From Haliscomenobacter sp041740695 (GTDB taxonomy: Bacteria > Bacteroidota > Bacteroidia > Chitinophagales > Saprospiraceae), in assembly GCF_041740695.1 (NCBI RefSeq), contig NZ_JBGSLK010000060.1:1-64000 (forward strand): 64,000 nt of DNA, in the 5' to 3' direction. The stretch's first letter is position 1; the number at the start of each line of letters is the position of its first letter. Of this stretch, positions 1-7,039 are shown piece after piece. A program made the position numbers and the translations under genes. Under the pieces are notes generated by a model that saw only the letters and a list, made by a program, of their open reading frames with translations, searched no databases and was not told where the DNA came from.

Positions 1-137
1 ACCCGACAAAATACACTGGCAGAGGTGTTCGCCTGTGAAAGCTGATGACGAAGATCATAGGAAAGCCGTATGCGGGAAAACCGCACGTACGGTTTGACGA
101 GGGGGAGAAGCGGCGGCGCCGCTTCTCTCTACTCTAC
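1..137 (+). mobile_element. 3' end of a group II intron (domains V and VI)
   Basis: Positions 63-95 fold as a domain V hairpin: AGC catalytic triad at 64-66, lower stem 63-70 with 88-95, a 4-bp upper stem and a GAAAA loop. It is one nucleotide shorter than the usual 34. Positions 105-114 pair perfectly with 118-127 as domain VI, followed by the typical CTACTCTAC end, so the intron should end near 137. The AGC triad argues against class C. The maturase gene, if present, lies before the window. Confidence 0.8.
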
Positions 138-182
138 TGCTAAAAAATGTCGCTTTGGGATGATTTGTAATCCATAAGCACC

Positions 183-214
183 ATGTCCAGCACCATCCCC
201 ACCATTCCTCGCTA
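183..214 (+). pseudogene. 5' fragment of a cytochrome P450 gene
   Basis: The ATG at 183 and the following nine codons (MSSTIPTIPR) match the start of the P450 gene at 15421 almost base for base, including the CACC before the ATG, and then hit a TAG. The fragment sits 45 bp after the group II intron end. It is a relic of a duplication or of a displaced P450 gene. No other P450 sequence follows. Confidence 0.65.
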
Positions 215-308
215 GTACAAGTGTTCACCTGCCCAGTCCCGCAAGTATAGATCAGATGACGCAAGTCTTTAAGAATCAACGAAAATATCGCGTTGCCGCT
301 GGTACGAC

Positions 309-467
309 GTCTCTGACTCGTACCATTATTTCCGCGTCTTAGACGCAGGAGTATGCACACTGATACGAAAAAAGCACCAATCAAAATCACTTGGAACTAG
401 TTTTTTTTCTGGCATGGTGCATACTCGTGCGTCTAAGACGCGGAAATAATGGGAACAAGTCAGAGAC
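309..467. repeat. Long inverted repeat, about 50-nt arms
   Basis: Arms 309-358 and 417-467 are near-perfect reverse complements around a loop of about 58 nt. The core of each arm is the palindromic GCGTCTTAGACGC. No protein is encoded. The element could be a small non-autonomous mobile element or an RNA hairpin. It lies between the intron/P450 relic and an Rhs core relic. Confidence 0.8.
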
Positions 468-497
468 TTATTCCAGCAACACACTTGCGCCAGCGAG

Positions 498-540
498 GTG
501 CTGATGTTTTTGTGTGAATTTTTAGTCAAATTACCATTGA
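498..540 (-). repeat. Degenerate relic of the Rhs core
   Basis: The stretch resembles positions 8297-8340 inside the full-length Rhs gene and 2440-2480 upstream of an orphan tip, sharing a GCTGATGTTTTTGTG-like run. It marks the far end of the stacked toxin cassettes and suggests that a further tip was once here. The match is short and diverged. Confidence 0.45.
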
Positions 541-560
541 TTGTGTAGCTATAATCAATG

Positions 561-665
561 CTATACTTTGCCGATTCAGGTTTTGCGCAAATGGTTTCGA
601 CAAAAACCTATAAAATCTGAATGTTCAAAATCCATTTGCACAAAACCTGAATAAGCAAGGCATAG
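561..665. repeat. MITE-like inverted repeat, TTTTGTGCAAAT family, copy 1
   Basis: Arms 561-594 and 632-665 (34 nt) pair with a few mismatches. The arm begins CTATAC and carries AGGTTTTGCGCAAATGG. Related arms occur at 3155-3257 and 6872-6979, all in the toxin island. This copy lies just after the DUF4304 immunity gene. Confidence 0.75.
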
Positions 666-706
666 TGGTATAGATAGCTCCATTCTTTAAGTCAGCGATG
701 TAAACA

Positions 707-1198
707 CTAAGCAATATTAAAAAAAGATTTTATTTCATCTTCTTTGATATTTTGCTTAATCCAGAAAGTTTCCAATACTGTGAAATTTTTTATCTTTCTA
801 AAATATTCAGAATTACTGATTTTGTCTAATAAAGGAAAAACTAATTCTTTGAATTTTTCTTCTATTAGATATGTCTTCTGAATTAATTCGTTTTCACTGT
901 CGAAGTCTAATCCAAAATGAGAATTATGATCTTGATTGTTCCATCCTACAATTTGATCAAATCTTGTAGAATAGTGCCATTTGTACGAGGGCGTTTTTTT
1001 TATCTTATCATTCTTTAAATCGATAATAAGCCCAATGTTAATATAGTATCCACTCCAATTAGATTTTTGAAGTTCAATCACTTGGTAAAAATTTTCAACT
1101 TTCCGATACCAGAAAATTTTAGAACCATTAAATCCATTTTGCTTGAAAAATGGATTTAATTCCTTTGAAACAATTTCAAAATTGTCCTTATTTGTCAT
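707..1198 (-). CDS. DUF4304-like immunity protein
   Basis: A 163-aa soluble protein with no signal peptide. The N-terminal layout (a GFNGSKIFWYRKV stretch, then QKSNWSGYYINIGL) fits the DUF4304 family, whose members often sit beside polymorphic toxins. Its ATG overlaps the last 11 nt of the preceding Rhs tip, so the two are probably translated together. Inferred role: a cytoplasmic immunity protein that neutralises the PD-(D/E)xK-like tip encoded just upstream. The neighbouring inverted repeat on its 3' side ends the cassette. The family call rests on recognition of the pattern only. Confidence 0.7.
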   Translation of the reverse strand: MTNKDNFEIVSKELNPFFKQNGFNGSKIFWYRKVENFYQVIELQKSNWSGYYINIGLIIDLKNDKIKKTPSYKWHYSTRFDQIVGWNNQDHNSHFGLDFDSENELIQKTYLIEEKFKELVFPLLDKISNSEYFRKIKNFTVLETFWIKQNIKEDEIKSFFNIA

Positions 1199-2393
1199 AG
1201 GTTTCTATTTTAGTGATTACTTCACGGACGTTTTCATACTTCTTTTTTGCTGCCTCAGTGTATCTTTCCAACTGCTTTTCCCCTTTTTTAACAGCTCTGG
1301 GATTATTTGGTTTTAGTTCTTTAATATGGACTGTAACCGAGCCATCAGAATTAGGATCAACTTTTACACCATCGGCTCGACTATTTTCATCAAGCTTAAC
1401 TTCTTTTTGAAATCCTTCGCCTGGATCCCATTCGCTATGCTTAGTTCTTCCTAGCCTTGCAGCAGATTTTGTATTGGGATTATTCATTCCTTTACCAGAG
1501 CCACCCTTTGTAGTAGATAAAGCAGTCGCTCCAAGTTCTACACCAGCACCAACTTTTTCTTTTATTGTAGCGTTAGGATCAAGCCAAGTAGCAATCGCAT
1601 TGTCGATCGCATTGATTCCCATAAGTTCAAGCACAATAAAAGAAGCATCTTTTACTGCTGCTTTAGCTGGGCTATTTTCTCTCATTCGCTCACTCGCGGG
1701 CTTAACTATCCCTCGATCAGAGCTTGGAAGACCAACTATTTGGGCTAGCCTGTTGATTCCTACTTTCTGCAGCCCATGCAAATCAATATTCGCAATCGGC
1801 TCGTTCTCCGCATAGTTGAACGTCGTGACAAAAGGAAACTCATCCGAAATCGGATCAACCCCAATAAAACGCCCAATGCTCGGATCGTAATACCGTGCCC
1901 CATACGCGTACATACCCAGGCCAAAGTCGCTGTGTAACTCTTTACCATTGTACATGTACTGGTTATCACGTACCCCCGCGTCATTCTGCAACCAAGCTCC
2001 TTCAAAGGCGAGGCCGAAACTGTAGTAATGATTCTCCTGCAGAATATCACTCGTACTTGCCGTACCCGTAATGTCCACAATCCCATTGGCATTTCGGTCG
2101 GTAAAGGCCAGGCGGGTATTGCCCAAATGATCTCGGAAGCTGTACTCCTTGCGCCAGGCGATGGTATTGGAGGCATCTACGTTGGTGTTGTAGTAGCGGC
2201 CTTCGGCGTGGTACACACTTTCCACCCGTTTGGCACCCGTGCCCGTTTGGCGGTATTCAATGCCGCCCGGGAAATAGTCCTGTACGTACTGAATGGTGCC
2301 GCTTACTTTGGTCGTTTTGCGCAGTTTATTGCCCGCAGCGTCGTAGAGGAATTCGATGGTATTACCAGTGCTGAACGTGATCAGCTTCGGCAC
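1188..2393 (-). CDS. Orphan Rhs tip with PD-(D/E)xK-like nuclease toxin
   Basis: Residues 1 to about 210 copy the C-terminal end of the Rhs core of the full gene (including GRFIGVDPI and the HGLQK boundary). A hydrophobic pretoxin linker of type KVGxNxLAxIVGLP follows, shared with the full-length Rhs. The last 90 residues carry RADGVKVD, HIKELKPNN and a downstream Q-L-E-R-Y, which looks like the D...ExK core of restriction-endonuclease-fold toxins. The only start is a GTG created where a short insertion puts a TGA in the core frame, so it is probably not secreted alone and is a silent cassette. It overlaps its immunity gene. The toxin family is inferred. Confidence 0.7.
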   Translation of the reverse strand: MPKLITFSTGNTIEFLYDAAGNKLRKTTKVSGTIQYVQDYFPGGIEYRQTGTGAKRVESVYHAEGRYYNTNVDASNTIAWRKEYSFRDHLGNTRLAFTDRNANGIVDITGTASTSDILQENHYYSFGLAFEGAWLQNDAGVRDNQYMYNGKELHSDFGLGMYAYGARYYDPSIGRFIGVDPISDEFPFVTTFNYAENEPIANIDLHGLQKVGINRLAQIVGLPSSDRGIVKPASERMRENSPAKAAVKDASFIVLELMGINAIDNAIATWLDPNATIKEKVGAGVELGATALSTTKGGSGKGMNNPNTKSAARLGRTKHSEWDPGEGFQKEVKLDENSRADGVKVDPNSDGSVTVHIKELKPNNPRAVKKGEKQLERYTEAAKKKYENVREVITKIETYDK

Positions 2394-2413
2394 CCACGAA
2401 TAAATTCATGGGT
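2392..2413. repeat. Short palindromic insertion in an Rhs core copy
   Basis: ACCCACGAAT-AA-ATTCATGGGT replaces about 10 nt of the core sequence seen at 8275-8283. Read on the minus strand it adds a TGA stop and breaks the core reading frame. It could be a scar of an IS200/IS605-type or REP-like element; that origin is a guess. Confidence 0.5.
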
Positions 2414-2421
2414 TAAGATAG

Positions 2422-2553
2422 GTGATTATACGTTATGCTGCTGATGTTTTTGTGCAATTTTTAGTTGCACTTGGCATCAATGAAGAATGGCTTCGCGATT
2501 TTTCTGAGCACAATGCTACCGCTGGCCGAGTTCCCTCCTTTACCAGCGGTAGC
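2422..2553 (-). repeat. Rhs core relic and a perfect 11-bp hairpin
   Basis: From 2422 the sequence matches 8283 onward of the intact Rhs core (TGATTATACGTTATGCTGCT), then decays after about 50 nt. Positions 2515-2525 and 2543-2553 form a perfect stem GCTACCGCTGG/CCAGCGGTAGC. No gene is supported between 2394 and 2607. Confidence 0.55.
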
Positions 2554-2607
2554 GCAGTGTTTTTGGTTGGGGTTAGAAGACTTGGGCTAGCGGGTAAAGA
2601 GCAGGAG

Positions 2608-3123
2608 TTATTTTTTAGATCCATCATAATGATAATCTTCTAATGTCCAAGAGATAACGACTGTTTTCACCCAGTCAATGAAATTATTACTAGAAAAGTC
2701 TGGAGTATCCTGTTCTGAATAAATATAATCTGATTGCCAAAATACCACCTGACAGTCACCATTCTGTGATCGTTTTGAAGTATCAAAACAATAGAAATTT
2801 CCTCCACCATCAGGAGAAAAAGGTACTAAATAGGTGTACTGAGGGTTGATCACTTCAAAGTGCTCAAAGTGATAAACATTTTCAATTGAGTTAATATCTG
2901 AAATGTCAAAACATAATACTTCTGTACCCATCAAATTGAGTCCATTATGCTTATTCATAAAGTTTTTGAAATCATCAGGCAATAATAATCCGTATTTTAG
3001 CTCAAAATTTTGAACTCGATTATCATTTATTGGACTACCAATATCGAGGATTTTCGGAGAGAACTTCAATAGTTCCTGAATCAATTCTTCCATAGCATTC
3101 TTTATTGTAAAAAATAAGTTCAT
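2608..3123 (-). CDS. SMI1/KNR4 (SUKH) family immunity protein
   Basis: A 171-aa protein with the SUKH pattern: N-terminal helix, LPDDFKNFMNKHNGL, a middle strand region (YLVPFSPDGGGNFYCFD) and a C-terminal FIDWV helix. SUKH proteins are known immunity factors for contact-dependent and Rhs toxins, often against nucleases. It follows the orphan HNH tip ending at 3285; the 160-bp gap is filled by an inverted repeat that separates toxin and immunity genes. An internal ATG at 3093 is an equally likely start. It should act in the cytoplasm. Confidence 0.82.
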   Translation of the reverse strand: MNLFFTIKNAMEELIQELLKFSPKILDIGSPINDNRVQNFELKYGLLLPDDFKNFMNKHNGLNLMGTEVLCFDISDINSIENVYHFEHFEVINPQYTYLVPFSPDGGGNFYCFDTSKRSQNGDCQVVFWQSDYIYSEQDTPDFSSNNFIDWVKTVVISWTLEDYHYDGSKK

Positions 3124-3154
3124 TTTGAAATAGAGTGTTTACTCCAAATCAAGT

Positions 3155-3257
3155 TATACTGGACGCCAACAAGTTTTGTGTATAGGGTTGTGGCAACTCC
3201 TTTAGAAGGCTGGGATTTGCGAATAGGAATGCACAAAACTTGACGGTATATAGTATA
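3155..3257. repeat. MITE-like inverted repeat, TTTTGTG family, copy 2
   Basis: Arms 3155-3180 and 3232-3257 both read TATACT, then about 10 variable bases, then CAAGTTTTGTG. The element sits between the orphan HNH toxin stop and the SUKH gene, the same relative place as copy 3 after the full-length Rhs gene. Confidence 0.75.
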
Positions 3258-3284
3258 TTCCGTACGTTCCAAAATGCGAACAGG

Positions 3285-4262
3285 TTATTCCTCTGTTGGA
3301 AATTCTTTCTTCCAATACCCTTTTCTATCCTTATCAAATTCCTTCCTGTCAATTTCACTTTTCTTATTTTTATTGGGATGATTAACAGCATCATTCCCTT
3401 TACCTCTGTGGTCATTTTTATGCATTTCCTTGTAAGGACCTTCTCGTTTTTGACCAACATGGTGGATTTCAACTTTAGAGCCATCTTTTTTAAAGGTAGG
3501 AGCATTCCCTGGCTTTTTTGGAGGATCTAGTTCATTTCGATCAATTTTGTCTTTTTCATCAATGTTAATTGCCTTCACCAAATTCTGAACCCCCCTAGTA
3601 GCAGTCATAGTGCCATGCACCCCAACTGCAACAGTAGGCGCAATGGCAAGCGCGCTTGCGCCACCCGATACTGGTGCCAATAGCCCTTCACCAACCACAC
3701 CCGCTATTGCCACTGTGGTTTCTGCTAAGCCTATTACAACCGATATGGCATCGCCTACTCTTTGACCATTTCTTGCAGAATTGGCGTAAGCACCAAAATT
3801 CCCAGGATTCCCTCTGCCAGCTCCTCCCAGCATATTTGAGCCGATCGCATTGGCTGTTCCAGCAAGAAATACCACCGTCCGTTCACCTAGCTCTTTGAAG
3901 CTGAACTTCTGCAATCCATGCAAATCAATATTCGCAATCGGCTCATTCTCCGCATAATTGAACGTCGTGACAAAAGGAAACTCATCCGAAATCGGATCAA
4001 CCCCGATAAACCGCCCAATACTCGGATCGTAATACCGTGCCCCATAAGCGTACATGCCCAGGCCAAAGTCACTGTGCAGCTCCTTCCCGTTGTACATGTA
4101 CTGGTTGTCCCGTACCCCTGCGTCATTCTGCAACCAGGCTCCCTCAAAGGCCAAACCAAAGCTGTAATAATGATTCTCCTGCAGAATATCACTCGTACTT
4201 GCCGTACCCGTAATGTCTACGATCCCATTGGCATTGCGGTCGGTAAAGGCCAGGCGGGGCAA
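3285..4262 (-). CDS. Orphan Rhs tip with HNH/Endo VII-like nuclease toxin
   Basis: Begins inside the Rhs core (RLAFTDRNANGIVD), runs through the core end (GVDPI) and the KFSFKELGERT pretoxin linker, which has an Ala/Gly-rich hydrophobic stretch. It ends in a tip with EIHHVGQKREGPYKEM, HRGKGNDAVNHP and a basic tail. The paired His and the following H-R/N-H-P spacing match HNH/Endo VII toxins of polymorphic systems. The open frame has only a TTG start at the recombination junction and no signal peptide, so it is a displaced, probably silent tip. SUKH downstream is the likely immunity partner. The linker is almost identical to that of the next orphan tip. Confidence 0.72.
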   Translation of the reverse strand: MPRLAFTDRNANGIVDITGTASTSDILQENHYYSFGLAFEGAWLQNDAGVRDNQYMYNGKELHSDFGLGMYAYGARYYDPSIGRFIGVDPISDEFPFVTTFNYAENEPIANIDLHGLQKFSFKELGERTVVFLAGTANAIGSNMLGGAGRGNPGNFGAYANSARNGQRVGDAISVVIGLAETTVAIAGVVGEGLLAPVSGGASALAIAPTVAVGVHGTMTATRGVQNLVKAINIDEKDKIDRNELDPPKKPGNAPTFKKDGSKVEIHHVGQKREGPYKEMHKNDHRGKGNDAVNHPNKNKKSEIDRKEFDKDRKGYWKKEFPTEE

Positions 4263-4357
4263 ATTGGCAATTCACCACTGAGAAAGCCCGAATCAAATTC
4301 GAGAAGTTGTATCCGACAACTTAGAATTTATTCACCACTAGTGGGCTTGGAATTTCC
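4263..4357. other. Cassette junction, non-coding
   Basis: Core homology ends sharply at 4262. The junction contains a direct repeat TTCACCACT (4271 and 4331 regions) around a 7-bp hairpin AAGTTGT/ACAACTT. No gene is seen. It is probably debris between a DUF2750 gene and the next cassette. Confidence 0.4.
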
Positions 4358-4753
4358 TCATTCGTATTTTTCCAACTCACCATCTAAATCACGATTGAAT
4401 TCATTTACGTCAACTATGAATCCAGTCTTATCTGGTATAGAAAAAATATTGATCAATAAACCCTTATCCTGTATCTCAGGAACAACCATTGATTCAAAGT
4501 CATTTAGTGATATTTCTCGAACTTTATAATCATTCCACTCATCTATTGCACAAGCAATTGCATACTCAGGAGCGGACCAGAATGAAATAATCTTGACTGT
4601 ACCTACTTCTGCTAATGCTAAGTTTGAATGATTGTCTTCAAGCGTATACATCACCTCGAAATCAGCTACACGCTTTAAAAAATATTGATATCGCTCAAAT
4701 GGCTGTAGCTTTGAGACAGATAGCAATTCTTGATTAGAAATTTTTTGCTTCAT
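4358..4753 (-). CDS. DUF2750-family immunity protein
   Basis: A 131-aa soluble protein. It matches DUF2750 in order: helix with YFLKRVADFEVMYTL, then ISFWSAPEYAIACAIDEWNDYKVREISLNDF, and a final strand ending DVNEFNRDL. DUF2750 proteins are found next to bacterial toxins. The ATG overlaps the stop of the upstream tip by 4 nt (ATGA), which indicates translational coupling and makes this the immunity protein for the Ntox8-like tip. Confidence 0.75.
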   Translation of the reverse strand: MKQKISNQELLSVSKLQPFERYQYFLKRVADFEVMYTLEDNHSNLALAEVGTVKIISFWSAPEYAIACAIDEWNDYKVREISLNDFESMVVPEIQDKGLLINIFSIPDKTGFIVDVNEFNRDLDGELEKYE

Positions 4754-5883
4754 TCGTCAATAGGTCTTTCTGTGTTTTTTCTTCCAAAATTGTCATGCTT
4801 ATGCTGCAACTTATGAAGACTTTTATCTTGCAAGTTAGAATGTTTATAAGAGTACCCTTTTGCAGCTTCTCTTCCTCGCTCATGCGCAAGGTCCTTTCCT
4901 GGAGGATTACGAATATTTGAACGCTTGCCTTTGGCAATTTCATTCATATCTTGTTTAATCCATCCTTTATCAGAAGAGCTTGCCTTTGGATCATTTGCTA
5001 ATTCTTGCAATTTTTCCTGCTTGCCTGATCTTCCTTGCTTTTGAAGTTCACTTTTTGATTTTTCAGCATTATCTGAGTTGTCTGTCGCCTTCACCAAATT
5101 CTGAAAACCCGTAGTAGCAGTCATAGTGCCGTGCACCCCAACTGCAACAGTAGGCGCAATAGCCAGCGCGCTTGCACCACCCGATACTGGTGCCAATAGC
5201 CCTTCACCAACCACACCCGCTATTGCCACTGTGGTTTCTGCTAAGCCTATTACAACCGATATGGCATCGCCTACTCTTTGACCATTTCTTGCAGAATTGG
5301 CATAAGCACCAAAATTCCCAGGGTTTCCTCTGCCAGCACCTCCCAGCATATTTGAGCCGATGGCATTGGCTGTTCCAGCAAGAAATACCATCGTCCTTTC
5401 ACCTAGTTCTTTGAAGCTGAACTTCTGCAAGCCATGCAAATCAATATTCGCAATCGGCTCATTCTCCGCATAATTGAACGTGGTGACAAAAGGAAACTCG
5501 TCCGAAATAGGATCAACCCCGATAAACCGCCCAATACTGGGATCGTAATAGCGTGCCCCATACGCGTACATGCCCAGGCCAAAGTCACTGTGTAGCTCTT
5601 TGCTGTTGTACATGTACTGGTTGTCCCGTACCCCCGCGTCATTCTGCAACCAGGCGCCCTCAAAAGCCAACCCAAAGGCGTAATAATGATTTTCCTGCAG
5701 AATATCACTGGTACTTGCTGCACCCGTAATGTCCACAATCCCATTGGCATTGCGGTCGGTGAAAGCCAGTCGGGTATTGCCCAGGTGGTCTTTGAAACTG
5801 TACTCCTTGCGCCAGGCGATGGTATTGGAGGCATCAACATTGGTGTTGTAGTAGCGGCCTTCGGCGTGGTACACGCTTTCCAC
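4750..5883 (-). CDS. Orphan Rhs tip with Ntox8-like toxin
   Basis: The core homology is open and extends to about 6046, so the GTG at 5883 is only the first available start codon; this is a 5'-truncated tip rather than a normal gene. Core end and KFSFKELGERT linker are nearly identical to the tip at 3285-4262. The last 110 residues are hydrophilic and carry GKQEKLQELANDP, GKDLAHERGREAAKG, HSNLQDKSLHKLQHKHDNFG, which resembles polymorphic toxin type 8, a predicted RNase family. DUF2750 immunity overlaps by 4 nt. Toxin family assigned from pattern memory; activity is inferred. Confidence 0.68.
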   Translation of the reverse strand: MESVYHAEGRYYNTNVDASNTIAWRKEYSFKDHLGNTRLAFTDRNANGIVDITGAASTSDILQENHYYAFGLAFEGAWLQNDAGVRDNQYMYNSKELHSDFGLGMYAYGARYYDPSIGRFIGVDPISDEFPFVTTFNYAENEPIANIDLHGLQKFSFKELGERTMVFLAGTANAIGSNMLGGAGRGNPGNFGAYANSARNGQRVGDAISVVIGLAETTVAIAGVVGEGLLAPVSGGASALAIAPTVAVGVHGTMTATTGFQNLVKATDNSDNAEKSKSELQKQGRSGKQEKLQELANDPKASSSDKGWIKQDMNEIAKGKRSNIRNPPGKDLAHERGREAAKGYSYKHSNLQDKSLHKLQHKHDNFGRKNTERPIDE

Positions 5884-6089
5884 CCGTTTGGCACCCGTGC
5901 CCGTTTGGCGGTATTCAATGCCGCCTGGGAAATAGTCCTGGACGTATTGTACGGTAGCTCCTGTTTTGGTGGTTTTGCGCAGTTTGTTGCCAGCAGCGTC
6001 GTAGAGGAACTCGATGGTGTTGCCAGTGCTGAACGTGATCAGCTTGGGGAAGATAAGGATTTTTTGGGAGTTTTAGGATAGAAAAGGAG

Positions 6090-6120
6090 CTGGCGTAGGT
6101 GTGTGGGAAACCTACGCCAG
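6090..6120. other. Perfect 11-bp hairpin at cassette start
   Basis: CTGGCGTAGGT pairs with ACCTACGCCAG around an 8-9 nt loop. No T-run follows on either strand, so it is not a classic intrinsic terminator. It lies just outside the point where Rhs core homology begins and may be a recombination or processing structure. Confidence 0.5.
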
Positions 6121-6147
6121 TAAGAAATCTCTACCAGCAATAACATG

Positions 6148-6205
6148 CCAGTGCGTTGATTTTAAAAGACTTGCAACAGCAGGGTGTTTTGCCGCCTACG
6201 TCATT
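6148..6205 (-). repeat. Rhs core relic
   Basis: GCCAGTGCGTTG here matches 8532-8543 in the intact core, and the downstream CAGGGT...TTGCC...CGTC pattern also follows the core order, with gaps. It supports the view that each immunity gene was once followed by another core copy. Confidence 0.4.
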
Positions 6206-6229
6206 AGATTGTTATATCGATTTAAGCAA

Positions 6230-6577
6230 TTATATTAAGTCGTGTAAAAATTCTTCTTCAGGATCATTTAGTAAAAATGTTTCCTCTCCATTCCGATACC
6301 ACAATTCAAGACTACCTTTGTTTTCAGTATTTTCAATGGCACGCACTCCATCTAAAACACAAAACATTCCAAACAAAGTAATTTCAGCAGTTTGTATTAA
6401 GATTTTTTTAATAATTTCTTGGTTTTGATGGCTTAGTCCTTTATAAAAGGAGCTTAGTTCAATTAACTCATGGGGAGGAATCCTGCCAGGAGGTTCTTCC
6501 AAGTTTTCAATCATATCTGAAACAGCTTGGTCTAAAACAACCATTTTTATAGCCTGAACAAAATCTTCAATTCTCAT
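6230..6577 (-). CDS. Putative immunity protein downstream of the Rhs toxin
   Basis: A 115-aa acidic, helix-rich protein without signal or membrane segment. The line PPHELIELSSFYKGL, then TLFGMFCVLDGVRAIE and a C-terminal ELWYRNGE...LLNDPEEEFLHDLI looks like a small family seen beside Rhs genes, but I cannot name it. It starts 11 nt inside the previous ORF, typical of coupled genes. It is the best candidate for immunity to the HNH tip of the full-length Rhs protein. Alternatively it belongs to a lost toxin of which the previous ORF is the remnant. Confidence 0.65.
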   Translation of the reverse strand: MRIEDFVQAIKMVVLDQAVSDMIENLEEPPGRIPPHELIELSSFYKGLSHQNQEIIKKILIQTAEITLFGMFCVLDGVRAIENTENKGSLELWYRNGEETFLLNDPEEEFLHDLI

Positions 6578-6842
6578 AATCTTGTTTTAGGTACTTTGAT
6601 TTAATCTTTGTTTCTGCTAAAAGAATAATTCCATCTGGAACATTGGTCAGGATTTTCAAATACCTCATCTCTCCTTCAACTAGTTCAATAGAACTGCTGT
6701 AAATTTTCTTCCGGAATTTTGTCAATAAATAATGCTCCCTACTAGGCAAAGCAATACTAGTTGCACTAGTCTTATCAAAATTATCAAGGAAATGACTTGA
6801 TAATTTCCAGTTCGTCAAATGATGTATGTCCATGAGACGCAT
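6567..6842 (-). CDS. Hypothetical protein, possible toxin-tip remnant
   Basis: An open frame exists from 6947, but its first 26 or so codons lie in the inverted repeat at 6872-6979, so those residues are probably not native. The ATG at 6842 gives 91 aa. Recognisable only as a mixed alpha/beta soluble piece (SREHYLLTKFRKKIYSSSIELVEGEMRYLKI). It overlaps the next gene by 11 nt, as toxins here do with their immunity genes. It may be the C-terminus of an old toxin tip cut off by the repeat, or a second immunity protein. Confidence 0.45.
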   Translation of the reverse strand: MRLMDIHHLTNWKLSSHFLDNFDKTSATSIALPSREHYLLTKFRKKIYSSSIELVEGEMRYLKILTNVPDGIILLAETKIKSKYLKQDYEN

Positions 6843-6871
6843 ATTTTGAATTATACTTGTGAATGATTTTA

Positions 6872-6979
6872 AGCTATACCTCTCGGAGTTAGGTTTTGTG
6901 CAAATCGTTCTGGGGAAACCCAGTAAATTAGGGTTTTCAAACCCCATTCACGTAGAACATAAATCCGTGCGGTATAGCT
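6872..6979. repeat. MITE-like inverted repeat, TTTTGTGCAAAT family, copy 3
   Basis: Outer 9 bp are perfect (AGCTATACC 6872-6880 with GGTATAGCT 6971-6979); the inner arms are about 65% paired. The left arm contains AGTTAGGTTTTGTGCAAAT, like copy 1. It separates the full-length Rhs gene from its downstream ORFs and appears to have supplied the first codons of the ORF that follows. Confidence 0.7.
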
Positions 6980-7039
6980 ATAATGTTTTAACCTCTTATT
7001 AACGAGGGTTGAAGTTCATTTAGTTATTTGAACTCCAAT

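Noticed and set aside
55..529. Short minus-strand frames near the intron end
   Set aside because: They cross the domain V/VI structure and the inverted repeat at 309-467 and have unusual composition. They are not genes.
3149..3505. A 118-aa frame between the orphan HNH tip and SUKH
   Set aside because: It overlaps the toxin coding region in another frame and the inverted repeat at 3155-3257.
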